From Maricaulis sp048268525 (GTDB lineage Bacteria > Pseudomonadota > Alphaproteobacteria > Caulobacterales > Maricaulaceae): a stretch of 64,000 nucleotides of DNA. The stretch covers positions 18,335 to 82,334 of the forward strand of contig NZ_JBLWVH010000015.1 of assembly GCF_048268525.1 (NCBI RefSeq). Reading direction: 5' to 3'. Made by a program: the position numbers and the translations under genes. This document shows, one piece after another, positions 16,595 to 26,434 of the stretch (within the stretch, counting starts at the first letter, position 1; every line of letters begins with the position of its first letter). The notes under the pieces are model-generated. The model ran no database searches. It saw only the letters and a program-made list of their open reading frames with translations, and was not told the origin of the DNA.

Positions 16595-17395
16595 TCAGGC
16601 GGCCTGTTTGCCACGCGCAAGCGACCCGGCCAAGCTCTGGATATCCTTGGCAGCGTCGCATTGGGGTGCGCGCAAGGACACGGCGGTCTGTGACCGGATG
16701 GCGGCCGGTACCGTCGGGTCGCGACGGATGATCCCGGCCAGTGTCGGCGTAAAGCTCAGGAAAGCCTCACAGGTTTTGCGGAAGGCGCTGAAAGCCTCGT
16801 TGGCGGCGCTCATGTCGGGCGCGTTGTTGATCACCACCAGCGGCGAGGCTCCGTCATCGTGCAGGCGCAGCGTCTTCACGAAGGCATAGGCGTCGGTCAG
16901 CGAGGTTGGTTCGTCATTCAGCACGATCACCACATCGTCGGCGGTCAGTGCGAGGCGAATGGTGGCGCGATCGGCGCCGGCGGCGAGGTCGAGAATGGCG
17001 CGGTCATAGGACAGCGACAGGGCCGCGACACCGGTTGCCAGCTTGGTCAGGCCGGGGCCGGCCAGATTCGCCAGGGCGCCCGATCCGGAGCGTCCCGAGA
17101 TGACGTCGAACCCACCTTTTTGCGACGCGCCGCCCATGGCAGGGCAGACGGCGTCGGCAATGGCGACACGACCATTGATGACGCTGGAAATGTCGGAATT
17201 GGGCTGCAGGCCCAGCTGGACGTCGATATTGGCCATGCCCAGATCGCCATCCATCAGCAGGCAGCGCTCGCCCATTTGCGAGAAGGCGCGGGCCATGCCG
17301 ATCGACAGCATGGTCTTGCCGACGCCGCCCTTGCCGGAGGCGATGGCGAGAATGCGGCCGGCTGAGCGGTCTTGCGGGGCGGAGGCGATCTTCAT
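16595..17395 (-). CDS. flhG: MinD-like ATPase FlhG/FleN (flagellar number control)
   Basis: 266 residues from the ATG at 17395, whose A is also the last base of the flhF stop (TGATG), so translation should be coupled. The deviant Walker A S-G-K-G-G-V-G-K-T (20-28), the D-G-D-L-G-M-A-N-I-D strand and the I-L-D-L-A-A-G switch mark a MinD/ParA ATPase of the FlhG (FleN/YlxH) type. In other bacteria it works with FlhF to limit the number and place of flagella. An in-frame extension to 17563 would run inside flhF and is rejected. It lacks the long C-terminal amphipathic helix of MinD. Confidence 0.9.
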   Translation of the reverse strand: MKIASAPQDRSAGRILAIASGKGGVGKTMLSIGMARAFSQMGERCLLMDGDLGMANIDVQLGLQPNSDISSVINGRVAIADAVCPAMGGASQKGGFDVISGRSGSGALANLAGPGLTKLATGVAALSLSYDRAILDLAAGADRATIRLALTADDVVIVLNDEPTSLTDAYAFVKTLRLHDDGASPLVVINNAPDMSAANEAFSAFRKTCEAFLSFTPTLAGIIRRDPTVPAAIRSQTAVSLRAPQCDAAKDIQSLAGSLARGKQAA

Positions 17396-18387
17396 CAGTC
17401 GTCTTCCTCGAACATTGTGTTGCGATCCTCGACCAGGACCCGGGCCATGCGCAGGGGCGTGGCCGGAGCCAGGCCGCCACCGATGAAGGGGGTCGAGGAA
17501 ATCTGGGCGAAGGCCAGCCCGGTTTCGCCGACGCCGAGGATGGCGCCGAGGCGGCGGGCGCAATCCAGCTTGACCGGGATGCAGCGGCTGGCGCCGATCG
17601 AGGCGAACAGCGAGGCCGCGTCCTCGGCGTCTTCCGGCGTCAGGCCGGCATCGAAGACATAGATGATCTCCGCATTGGCGCTGTCGGCGAATGCGAGGGT
17701 CATGTCCAGGTCGTCGAGTTCAAACGGATTGACCGCCGGGCTGTCGATCAGGACGGGACCGTCAATTTCGTCGACCGCATCGATCATTTCGCGCGGGTCA
17801 TCGACAGCGCGGAAACCGGCGCCCATGCGGCGGGCCAGCTCCTGCAGCCGGTCATTGGCACCGGCGCGTTCGCCGTCGCAGGAAATCAGGGTCGGGACTG
17901 CGCCGCCAGTAATGGCGCGGGCCGCTGTCTTGGCCAGCGCCGAAGTCTTGCCGACACCGGGCGTGCCGGCGAACAGGACGGCGTGCTCGGGCACGGCAGG
18001 CAGTGGCTGGAAGGTGTAGCGGCTCTCGATCGCATGGGCGAGGCGGGCCACGGCCCGACCGTCGGACAGGTCATGGGCCGAACGGATCAGGGCCTGGGCG
18101 GCCGAGCCGGGTGCGCGATGGAAGCCAAGCGCCCGGATCACCCGGTCCAGCTCGTTGTCCTCGCGCAGGCCGCGTTCGACCTCGGCTTCGCCGGCCAGCC
18201 GGATCGAGCGATCGCGGACCTGTTCGGCCGGTTCGGCAATACGCGCCATCTCGCTGGCCGCGCGCACATGCACGCCACCATCAGGCCCATCGCCGGTGGC
18301 GATGATCACGGCGTCGGGACCCATTTCACGACGGACATCGGCCATGGCCTGGGTCAGGGACGGGGCTGCAAAGGTTTTAAGGTGCAT
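17395..18387 (-). CDS. flhF: Signal-recognition-type GTPase FlhF, with altered GTPase motifs
   Basis: 330 residues. N-terminal M-H-L-K-T-F-x-A region and A-M-x-x-V-R-x-E-M-G-P-D-A-V-I-I are typical of FlhF; the NG domain follows with G-T-P-G-V-G-K-T (141-148) as P-loop. Later motifs are unusual: the canonical D-T-A-G-R reads I-D-S-P-A-V-N, and T-K-x-D reads V-K-L-D. The C-terminal F-I-G-G-G-L-A-P-A is close to the normal nucleotide-binding end. FlhF localises the flagellar base at a cell pole. It lies between flhA and flhG, the usual order. GTP binding is likely, hydrolysis uncertain. Confidence 0.88.
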   Translation of the reverse strand: MHLKTFAAPSLTQAMADVRREMGPDAVIIATGDGPDGGVHVRAASEMARIAEPAEQVRDRSIRLAGEAEVERGLREDNELDRVIRALGFHRAPGSAAQALIRSAHDLSDGRAVARLAHAIESRYTFQPLPAVPEHAVLFAGTPGVGKTSALAKTAARAITGGAVPTLISCDGERAGANDRLQELARRMGAGFRAVDDPREMIDAVDEIDGPVLIDSPAVNPFELDDLDMTLAFADSANAEIIYVFDAGLTPEDAEDAASLFASIGASRCIPVKLDCARRLGAILGVGETGLAFAQISSTPFIGGGLAPATPLRMARVLVEDRNTMFEEDD

Positions 18388-18422
18388 GGGCTCGCATCAT
18401 TTCACAGGTCAAAATCGGTCGG

Positions 18423-20555
18423 TCAGCCGACATGGCCCATCGTCTGGAGACGTGCGCTCGGGTGGATTTCATTCTGCGATATCACCACGGTCTGCGGGCG
18501 AAAACGCTCAACCAGCGAACGCACATACGGACGAATCAGTGGGCTCGTCAGCAGTACAGGCACATGACCCTGAGCTGATGCGGTTTCAAAAGAGTTTCGA
18601 ATGGCGGCGACAAAATCATGCAGCTTGGACGGGGCCAGTGCGAGCTGGCGACGGTCGCCTTCGCCGACCAGTGACTCCAGGAAGGCCTGCTCCCATTGCG
18701 GACCCATGGCCAATACCGGCAGGACCCCGTCAGGCGCCTTGTTGGCGTGACAGATCTGGCGCGCCAGGCGGGTGCGGACATGTTCGACAATGGCGTCGAG
18801 ATTCTGCGTCGTGGCGCTGGCTTCCGCGATGCCCTCGAGGATCGTCGGCAGGTCGCGGATCGAGATGCGTTCCTTGATCAGGGACTGCAGCACGCGCTGG
18901 ATACCGGCCCGGCTGATCTGGCCCGGCGTGATGTCGTCAACCAGTGCCTTGTGCTCCTTGGAGAGTTTGGCGATCAGCTTTTCGACTTCGGCATAGGATA
19001 GCAGGTCGGCCATGTTGTCGCGCAGCAATTCGGTCAGATGGGTGACCAGGACGGCGGCGGGTTCGACGATCGTGTAGCCGCGGAAGGAGGCTTCCTCGCG
19101 CAGGCCTTCGTCGATCCAGGTCGCGGGCAGGCCGAAGGTCGGCTCCTTGACATGGTTGCCGGGCATGTCGATCGGCATGCCGGCCGGATCCATGACCAGC
19201 AGCTTGTGCAGTTCCAGGTCGCCGCGGCCGGCTTCCAGCTCCTTGATGCGGATCGTGTACTCGTTATTGCCCAGCGCCATGTTGTCGATGATGCGCACGG
19301 CCGGGGTGATGAACCCCATTTCTTCGGCCAGCGAGCGGCGCAGGGCCCGGATCTGGTCCGTCAGCTTGCGACCGTCGACATCATTGATCAGCGGCAGGAG
19401 GCCGTAACCCAGCTCGATTTTCAGCTCGTCAATGGCGAGGCTGTCTTCGATCGGCGCTTCGGTTTCAGCCTGGCTTTCCTGTGCCTCGGCTTCCTGTTCG
19501 GCCTTGGCGTCCAGCTCGGCCTGCGCCGTGCGTTCGGCGATGTCACGGTTCATCCAGGCGAGGGCGCCGGCGCCGGCCGACATCAGGGCAAAGGGCACCA
19601 GCGGCATGCCGGGCAGCAGGCCGACCATCAGGGCAACGCCCGAGACCAGGCCGAGGCCTTGGGGGTTGGCGGTCAGCTGGCCGAACAGCGCCTTGTCGGC
19701 CTGGCCGTTGACGCCGGCCTTGGAGACCAGCAGGCCGGCACCGACCGAGATGATCAGGGCCGGGATCTGCGAGACCAGCCCGTCACCGATGGTCAGCGAG
19801 GAATAGGCCTGCGCCGCTTCGGCGAACGGCATGCCGGACTGGACCACGCCGATGATGATGCCGCCGACCAGGTTGATGGCGGTGATCATCAGGCCGGCCA
19901 TGGCATCGCCGCGGACGAATTTGGAGGCACCATCCATGGCACCGAAGAAATTGCTTTCGCCTTCCAGCTCGGTGCGGCGCTTGCGGGCATCGTCTTCGGT
20001 GATCAGGCCAGCCGACAGGTCGGCATCGATCGCCATCTGCTTGCCGGGCATGGCGTCGAGGGTGAAGCGCGCCGCGACTTCGGCGATCCGGCCGGAACCC
20101 TTGGTGATGACCACGAAGTTCACGATCACCAGGATGGCAAAGACAATGATGCCGATGACGACATTGCCCTGCATGACGAAGGAGCCGAAGGCCTCGATGA
20201 CCTCACCGGCCGCGTCGGTGCCTTCATGGCCCTTGGACAGGATCAGGCGGGTCGAGGCGATATTGAGGCCGAGGCGCAGCAGGGTGGTGATCAGCAGCAG
20301 GGCCGGGAAGGCCGAGAATTCCAGCGGCTTCTTGATGAAGAGCGCGGTCATCAGGACCAGCACCGACATCGAGATTGAAATGGCCAGGGACATGTCCAGC
20401 AGGAAGCTGGGCATGGGCAGCATCAGCATCACCAAGATGGCGAGAATGCCGACCGCCAGCGCCACATCACCGCGCAGCGTGCGGTTCAGGAAGGCGCGGA
20501 GATCAAATCCGCCGGTTGCAGGTGCGGCGGTTGGGGATGCGGATGTATCGACCAA
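18423..20555 (-). CDS. flhA: Flagellar export gate protein FlhA
   Basis: 710 residues, full length. About eight transmembrane helices occupy residues ~35-330, including the FHIPEP signature region (V-V-I-T-K-G-S-G-R-I-A-E-V-A-A-R-F). A cytoplasmic domain (about 360-690) that docks export substrates and chaperones follows. The reading frame can only begin at TTG 20555: an in-frame TAG lies two codons upstream and the next ATG is inside the first membrane helix. FlhA with FlhB forms the proton-driven export gate in the MS ring. It starts 12 bases after the flbD stop in the fliF operon. Confidence 0.95.
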   Translation of the reverse strand: MVDTSASPTAAPATGGFDLRAFLNRTLRGDVALAVGILAILVMLMLPMPSFLLDMSLAISISMSVLVLMTALFIKKPLEFSAFPALLLITTLLRLGLNIASTRLILSKGHEGTDAAGEVIEAFGSFVMQGNVVIGIIVFAILVIVNFVVITKGSGRIAEVAARFTLDAMPGKQMAIDADLSAGLITEDDARKRRTELEGESNFFGAMDGASKFVRGDAMAGLMITAINLVGGIIIGVVQSGMPFAEAAQAYSSLTIGDGLVSQIPALIISVGAGLLVSKAGVNGQADKALFGQLTANPQGLGLVSGVALMVGLLPGMPLVPFALMSAGAGALAWMNRDIAERTAQAELDAKAEQEAEAQESQAETEAPIEDSLAIDELKIELGYGLLPLINDVDGRKLTDQIRALRRSLAEEMGFITPAVRIIDNMALGNNEYTIRIKELEAGRGDLELHKLLVMDPAGMPIDMPGNHVKEPTFGLPATWIDEGLREEASFRGYTIVEPAAVLVTHLTELLRDNMADLLSYAEVEKLIAKLSKEHKALVDDITPGQISRAGIQRVLQSLIKERISIRDLPTILEGIAEASATTQNLDAIVEHVRTRLARQICHANKAPDGVLPVLAMGPQWEQAFLESLVGEGDRRQLALAPSKLHDFVAAIRNSFETASAQGHVPVLLTSPLIRPYVRSLVERFRPQTVVISQNEIHPSARLQTMGHVG

Positions 20556-20567
20556 GATCTAGTCCAA

Positions 20568-21938
<1,371 letters not shown>

Positions 21939-21965
21939 GATGTGCTCCGTCCTCTCCGCCAGGCC

Positions 21966-22322
21966 TTAGCCCGCGTCCCCGTCCTTGATGATTTCTGTCA
22001 TGGTGACGCCCAGACGGTCGTCAACCACCACGACTTCGCCACGCGCGACGAGCCGGTTGTTCACATAGATGTCGATCGCTTCGCCGATCTTGCGGTCCAG
22101 CTCGACCACCGATCCGGAGGTCAGCTTGAGCAGCGAGTTCACGTCGATATGGGCCTTGCCGAGGACCGCGGAGATGTTGACGGGAACGTCGAAGACCGGC
22201 GCCAGGTCGGCAGCGCTCTTTTCTTCCTCGTCCATCATCTGCTGGCCCCGTTGCGGTGCTTCGACGGGCACCTGGGTGCCGTCATCGCCCAGATCGGGAA
22301 GGTCGAGATTGTCGTCAGCCAT
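21966..22322 (-). CDS. fliN: Flagellar motor switch protein FliN
   Basis: 118 residues: an acidic, disordered N-terminus (1-40) and a C-terminal SpoA domain (about 45-115) with V-P-V-N-I-S-A-V-L-G, L-L-K-L-T-S-G-S-V-V-E-L-D and V-N-N-R-L-V-A-R-G-E-V-V-V-V-D. FliN forms the lower C ring with FliM and FliG, binds FliH and helps set rotation direction. Located between fliH and flbD in the operon. Length is normal for FliN and too short for FliY. Confidence 0.95.
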   Translation of the reverse strand: MADDNLDLPDLGDDGTQVPVEAPQRGQQMMDEEEKSAADLAPVFDVPVNISAVLGKAHIDVNSLLKLTSGSVVELDRKIGEAIDIYVNNRLVARGEVVVVDDRLGVTMTEIIKDGDAG

Positions 22323-22333
22323 GTCAGGCCTCC

Positions 22334-22987
22334 TTAAGCCGCGCTTGCACTGGCGGATTGGTCGCCGGGCGCGTCAGATTGGGTTTCCTCGTCGCTTGGC
22401 GGCGAAGCCAGCCAGCGTGCGACGACATCATTCAGTCGGGTTTCGATTTCATCGGCGCTGCGCTGGATGGCACCGGCACCCCATTCCAGGCGGACATCGG
22501 CATCGGGCAGGGCGTCATCGCCGCGCACCATGATGGCGCCGTCAAACCCGGCGTCGCGGGCGGTCTTCTCGAGGCGTTCGGCCAGGGCTTCAACCAGTTC
22601 CGGATTGCAGCGCACCGACAGGCGCGGTTCCGACCGCAGGTCCTTGACCGCTTCCAGGGCGACCTGCTCGATCGTGTCGATCGGATAGGCGGCGAGGGCT
22701 TCGCCGGCGATCTTGCGGGCCGCGGCGATGGCGAGGCCGGCAGCTTCCTGCCGCAGCCCGTCGGACTCGACAGCCAGGCGCGACAGGATCAGCTGCATCT
22801 GCGAGGCGATGGCCTGCAATGACTGGACGCAGCGGCCTTCCTCCATCTCGCGACCTTCCTCGACGCCCCACATGCGGGCGGCATCGACATCGTCCTGGGT
22901 GAAGAAGCGCTTGTAGCTCTCCCCTTCGCGCAGGATCTGGCCGTCATGGTCGAACTCTGTATCGAAATCGAATTTGATCGGATTCAT
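22334..22987 (-). CDS. fliH: Flagellar assembly protein FliH (FlbE-like)
   Basis: 217 residues. The conserved N-terminal K-F-D-F-D-T-E-F segment, helical charged middle (about 30-100, I-A-A-A-R-K-I-A-G-E-A-L) and C-terminal domain (about 100-200; R-C-N-P-E-L-V-E, W-G-A-G-A-I) fit the alphaproteobacterial FliH/FlbE family. FliH dimers hold FliI and deliver it to the C ring through FliN. The gene lies between fliG and fliN, as in the Caulobacter fliF operon. GGGAGG precedes the ATG by eight bases. The family diverges strongly, so position carries much of the weight. Confidence 0.87.
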   Translation of the reverse strand: MNPIKFDFDTEFDHDGQILREGESYKRFFTQDDVDAARMWGVEEGREMEEGRCVQSLQAIASQMQLILSRLAVESDGLRQEAAGLAIAAARKIAGEALAAYPIDTIEQVALEAVKDLRSEPRLSVRCNPELVEALAERLEKTARDAGFDGAIMVRGDDALPDADVRLEWGAGAIQRSADEIETRLNDVVARWLASPPSDEETQSDAPGDQSASASAA

Positions 22988-22999
22988 CGTTCAACCTCC

Positions 23000-24022
23000 C
23001 TAGTAGATGAGTTCATCGTCGGCGCCGCCATCGGCCAGCATGATCTCGCCCTTGGCGGCGAGATCCTTGGCCATGGAAACGATCGATTGTTGGGCCTGGT
23101 CGACATCCTTCAGACGAACCGGTCCGAGAGATGCCATGTCTTCGCGCATGATCTTGGCGGCGCGTTCGGACATGTTGGAGAAGAACAGGTCGCGCAGGCT
23201 GTCGGATGCGCCCTTCATCGCCAGACCCATCTGGTCCTTGTCGATCGAGCGCATCAGCGTCTGGATGCCACCCGGATCCAGCTTGGACAGGTCTTCGAAG
23301 ACGAACATCAGGGAGCGGATCTTCTCGGCGCTCTCGCGATTGCGTTCTTCCAGGGCCGCCAGGAAGCGGTTCTCGGTCTGGCGGTCGAAATTGTTGAAGA
23401 TCGAGGCCATCATCTCATGGCTGTCATGCTTGGAGGTGCGCGCCAGGTTCGACATGAACTCGGTGCGCAGCGTCTCTTCGATGCGATCAAGGATCTCGCG
23501 CTGGACCGGCTCCATGCGCAGCATGCGGGTCACGACCTCGAGGGCGAAGTCCTCGGGCAGGGCGCCGAGCACACGGCTGGCGTGCTCCGGCTTCACCTTG
23601 GACAGGACCACGGCGACGGTCTGCGGATATTCATTCTTGAGATAGTTGGCGAGGACGACCTCGTTCACATTGCCCAGCTTGTCCCACATGGTCCGGCCGG
23701 CGGGTCCGCGCAGCTCTTCCATGATCGATTCGACCTTGTCGCCGGGCAGGAAGGAGCCCAACAGGCGCTGGGTCGCTTCGAACGAGCCCATCAGCGAGCC
23801 GGTCGAGGACATCTGGCCGACAAAGTCGACGATCAGCTTCTCGACAGCCGAAGATGTCACCGTGCCCAGATTTGACATGGCCTGGGAGACCTCGCGGATC
23901 TCCTCCTCGTCCAGGTGCTGCCACATGCTCTCGCCCTCATCGCCGAGGGCAAGCAGCATCACCGCCGCCTTTTCAGGGCCGGTCAGGCGGGTCGGATCTT
24001 CAATGGCGCGCTTGTCAGCCAT
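23000..24022 (-). CDS. fliG: Flagellar motor switch protein FliG
   Basis: 340 residues with the three FliG domains: N-terminal FliF-binding part (about 15-110, L-T-G-P-E-K-A-A-V-M-L-L-A-L-G-D-E), middle domain with E-H-A-S-R-V-L-G-A-L-P, and C-terminal torque domain with charged helix D-L-S-K-L-D-P-G-G-I-Q-T-L-M-R-S-I-D-K and L-A-M-K-G-A. FliG couples stator ion flow to rotation at the cytoplasmic face of the MS ring. It begins 8 bases after the fliF stop. Length is normal. Confidence 0.96.
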   Translation of the reverse strand: MADKRAIEDPTRLTGPEKAAVMLLALGDEGESMWQHLDEEEIREVSQAMSNLGTVTSSAVEKLIVDFVGQMSSTGSLMGSFEATQRLLGSFLPGDKVESIMEELRGPAGRTMWDKLGNVNEVVLANYLKNEYPQTVAVVLSKVKPEHASRVLGALPEDFALEVVTRMLRMEPVQREILDRIEETLRTEFMSNLARTSKHDSHEMMASIFNNFDRQTENRFLAALEERNRESAEKIRSLMFVFEDLSKLDPGGIQTLMRSIDKDQMGLAMKGASDSLRDLFFSNMSERAAKIMREDMASLGPVRLKDVDQAQQSIVSMAKDLAAKGEIMLADGGADDELIY

Positions 24023-24030
24023 GGTCGGGC

Positions 24031-25686
24031 TCAGCTCTCATGCAGCCAGGTCCGAAGGATCGAAATCGATTCTTCCGGATGGGATTCAACGATATTGGCG
24101 ACTTTCTTCAGCGACGAAGCCTTCACCTGGCCATCGATCTTTTCGATGTCGATGGAGTCATCGCGACCCGCGTTGCCGCCGGCAGCGGGCAGGGCGGCCG
24201 GGCGATTGGGCTGGCTCGGCAGTGCCGTCGGAGAAGGGGCTCCGCCAACCGCGCCATCCATGCCGGCGCCGGCCAGGGCGAGCCCCTGCGGCATGGCCAC
24301 GCCACTGGCCCCTTTGACCAGGGGACGGGCGACCAGGAAGATGATCAGCAGTGCGGTGATGAACATGACGCCGATTTCGGCCACGCGCATGATGTCGCTC
24401 TTGGAGAAGGACATGCCGCTGGTCGCCGGCGTTCCCAGAAGCGGGTCGGTGCGGGCGAATTCGATCTGGCTGACCGTCAGCAGGTCCTGTCGGGCGCCGG
24501 GCTCGCTGACAAACCCCATGGCCGAACGGACCAGGGCTTCGATGCGATCGATCTCCGACTGGGGCCGCTCGCGCCAGGTGACCGTACCGTCCTCGGCTGT
24601 TTCCAGGACCCCGTCGACCGCCACCGCGACCGACAGGCGGTTGATGGCGCCGGCTTCGATGATCTCGGTGCGGGTCGTCGAGGAGATCTCGTAGTTGACG
24701 CGCTCGCTGGTGCTTTCGCGATTGGAGCGGCTGCCAGCGCCGTCAGCACCGGCTCCTTCGCCGGCATCAGGCAGGTTTTCGGAGGCCGATACCCGGTTCT
24801 GGCTGGCGCCATCCTGGTCATTGGACAGGTCTTCGCCGCGCTCGCGGGAGCGGACGACCTGACCTTCCGGATCATAGGTCTCGGAGCTCTGCGTGATGCT
24901 CTGACGGTTGAGCTCGGCATTGACCTGGACCCGGGCAGCGCCGGCACCAACGACACCTTCGACAATGTCGAGAATATTCTGGCGCAGCTGGGCCTCGATT
25001 TCGCCGCGGCGCTCGTCCATCAGCATCGACCCGGCCGACTGGCCATCGGACCCGCTGGCCAGCTGGCGACCACGATCATCCGCGATCGAGACGCCGGTCG
25101 GCGCGATGCCGGAGGAGGAGGCAACGATGTTGCGGATGACCCGGACCTGCTCGGAGTTCAAGCGGCCATTGGTGGAAATCGTAACGGCTGCGGTGGGCGC
25201 CTGCTGGTCGCGCGAAAACAGGCGACGTTCCGGCAGGTTGAGATGAACGCGGGCGGCGCTGACATAGTTCAGCGACTGGATCGTCCTGGCCAGCTCGCCC
25301 TCGGTGGCGCGCTTGGCGTTGAGGTTCTGGACGAAGCTGGTCTGGCCGAAGCTGTCCTGCTGATCGAAAATTTCATAGCCCACCGAGGCACCGCTCAGCG
25401 GGCCGTTCGAGGCGACGCGGACCCGTGCTTCGTCAACCTGCTCGCGGGCGACATAGATCGCCGACCCGCCTTCGCGGATTTCGTAAGGGATATTGGCCTG
25501 ATCAAGCAGTTGCGAGGTCGCGACGGCTTCAGACGGATCGAGTCCGGAATAGAGCAGGGACTGGCTGGCGCCGCCCATGGCACCGGAAAAATACATGAGC
25601 GCGGCGGCGACACCGGCGGCCAGGCCGAAGATCGCGGTCAGCCGCCCGGCCCCAAAAGCCCTGAACTGTTCGAAAAGCGCGTTCAC
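24031..25686 (-). CDS. fliF: Flagellar MS-ring protein FliF
   Basis: 551 residues: first transmembrane helix (about 15-38), ring-building motifs in the periplasm (L-Y-S-G-L-D-P-S-E-A, R-V-H-L-N-L-P-E, T-A-A-V-T-I-S), a Ser/Gly/Glu-rich insert (about 275-330), second membrane helix (about 425-445) and a C-terminal FliG-binding tail ending I-L-R-T-W-L. FliF forms the 26-34-mer MS ring, the first flagellar structure assembled in the inner membrane. First gene of the minus-strand operon fliF-fliG-fliH-fliN-flbD-flhA-flhF-flhG. A CtrA-like box lies 70 bp upstream. Confidence 0.97.
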   Translation of the reverse strand: MNALFEQFRAFGAGRLTAIFGLAAGVAAALMYFSGAMGGASQSLLYSGLDPSEAVATSQLLDQANIPYEIREGGSAIYVAREQVDEARVRVASNGPLSGASVGYEIFDQQDSFGQTSFVQNLNAKRATEGELARTIQSLNYVSAARVHLNLPERRLFSRDQQAPTAAVTISTNGRLNSEQVRVIRNIVASSSGIAPTGVSIADDRGRQLASGSDGQSAGSMLMDERRGEIEAQLRQNILDIVEGVVGAGAARVQVNAELNRQSITQSSETYDPEGQVVRSRERGEDLSNDQDGASQNRVSASENLPDAGEGAGADGAGSRSNRESTSERVNYEISSTTRTEIIEAGAINRLSVAVAVDGVLETAEDGTVTWRERPQSEIDRIEALVRSAMGFVSEPGARQDLLTVSQIEFARTDPLLGTPATSGMSFSKSDIMRVAEIGVMFITALLIIFLVARPLVKGASGVAMPQGLALAGAGMDGAVGGAPSPTALPSQPNRPAALPAAGGNAGRDDSIDIEKIDGQVKASSLKKVANIVESHPEESISILRTWLHES

Positions 25687-25755
25687 GTGGAAATCCCTGC
25701 CTCAAAGTGTGCGCTTCATCAGCGAAGCACTGGGCAGAATTTTCCTACCTGTCGG

Positions 25756-25771
25756 GTAAACGAGACTTTAA
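25756..25771 (-). promoter_or_regulatory. Candidate CtrA box upstream of fliF
   Basis: Read on the minus strand the site is TTAA-N7-TTTAC, one base from the CtrA consensus TTAA-N7-TTAAC. It is 70 bp upstream of the fliF start, where Caulobacter class II flagellar promoters carry their CtrA site. The same motif stands upstream of sciP. Confidence 0.6.
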
Positions 25772-25918
25772 TACGCTTGCATACGTGATGACTGGCGCCC
25801 GATTAACCAATCAGGGCACACAATTCATCTGCAGCGTCAGCCGACAATCCGTCGCTGGCGCGCGAGAACGACGACCGAGGGGGCGCGGTCGCCGTTCATC
25901 GTGCGCTAGTAAGGGGAG

Positions 25919-26188
25919 CTAGCGGTATTGTTGAATTCGCGTCGTGCGAAGTCCGGCCAGACCATGCCGGTCGATCGAGCGTTGCCAGCCGAGGAATTCC
26001 TCAACTGTCAGCGAATAACGCTGACACGCCTGTTCGAGAGTGAGCAGACCACCCCGTACCGCGGCGACGACTTCAGCCTTGCGCCGAACAACCCAACGCT
26101 GGGTGCTCGGATTGGGCAGGTCACCAAGCGTCAGCGGGCTACCATCCGGTCCAATGACATAATTTTCTTTTTTAAGGCGCGGTTGCAT
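25919..26188 (-). CDS. sciP: Small CtrA inhibitory protein SciP (DUF1153)
   Basis: 89 residues from the ATG at 26188, with GGGGA upstream; an in-frame extension to 26224 is possible but poorly supported. The family core R-R-K-A-E-V-V-A-A-V-R-G-G-L-L (35-49), a helix-turn-helix and the invariant ending G-L-A-G-L-R-T-T-R-I-Q-Q-Y-R are present. In Caulobacter SciP accumulates in G1, binds CtrA and DNA at CtrA promoters and blocks activation. Its place between flgE and fliF matches the Caulobacter locus. A CtrA-like box precedes the gene, consistent with CtrA turning on its own inhibitor. Confidence 0.95.
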   Translation of the reverse strand: MQPRLKKENYVIGPDGSPLTLGDLPNPSTQRWVVRRKAEVVAAVRGGLLTLEQACQRYSLTVEEFLGWQRSIDRHGLAGLRTTRIQQYR

Positions 26189-26262
26189 GTCCGGTCCCCG
26201 TTCTTTTTTTGTTTGTAGGATCAACCTACACGCAGCCCTTTAACATCGCCCTAAACTGCTGG

Positions 26263-26278
26263 GTAAATTTACATTTAA
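26263..26278 (-). promoter_or_regulatory. Candidate CtrA box upstream of sciP
   Basis: Minus-strand TTAA-N7-TTTAC, the same spacing and the same variant second half as the fliF site. It lies 75 bp upstream of the sciP ATG. In Caulobacter sciP transcription is CtrA-dependent. Confidence 0.6.
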
Positions 26279-26377
26279 TGGGGTCCGTAAAATCCGCCTC
26301 TAAATGTTCCGATTGGCCTCATTTTGCGGTCATATTATATGGGCGCTCCGATAACCGGGAGGACCGGCCAGCCGGTC

Positions 26378-26409
26378 AAAAAAGAGGGCCCCGCCGAGTG
26401 GCAGGGCCC
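26378..26409 (-). terminator. Rho-independent terminator after flgE
   Basis: On the minus strand GGGCCCTGCC, a four-base loop and GGCGGGGCCC form a stem with one G-T pair, followed by TCTTTTTT. It begins 26 bp beyond the flgE stop. Confidence 0.85.
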
Positions 26410-26434
26410 AGATCAAGAAGCGGTTGGGTGATGG

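Noticed and set aside
23854..25788. 644-residue plus-strand frame across fliF
   Set aside because: Antisense to fliF, low-complexity composition and no ribosome-binding site; shadow of a well supported gene.
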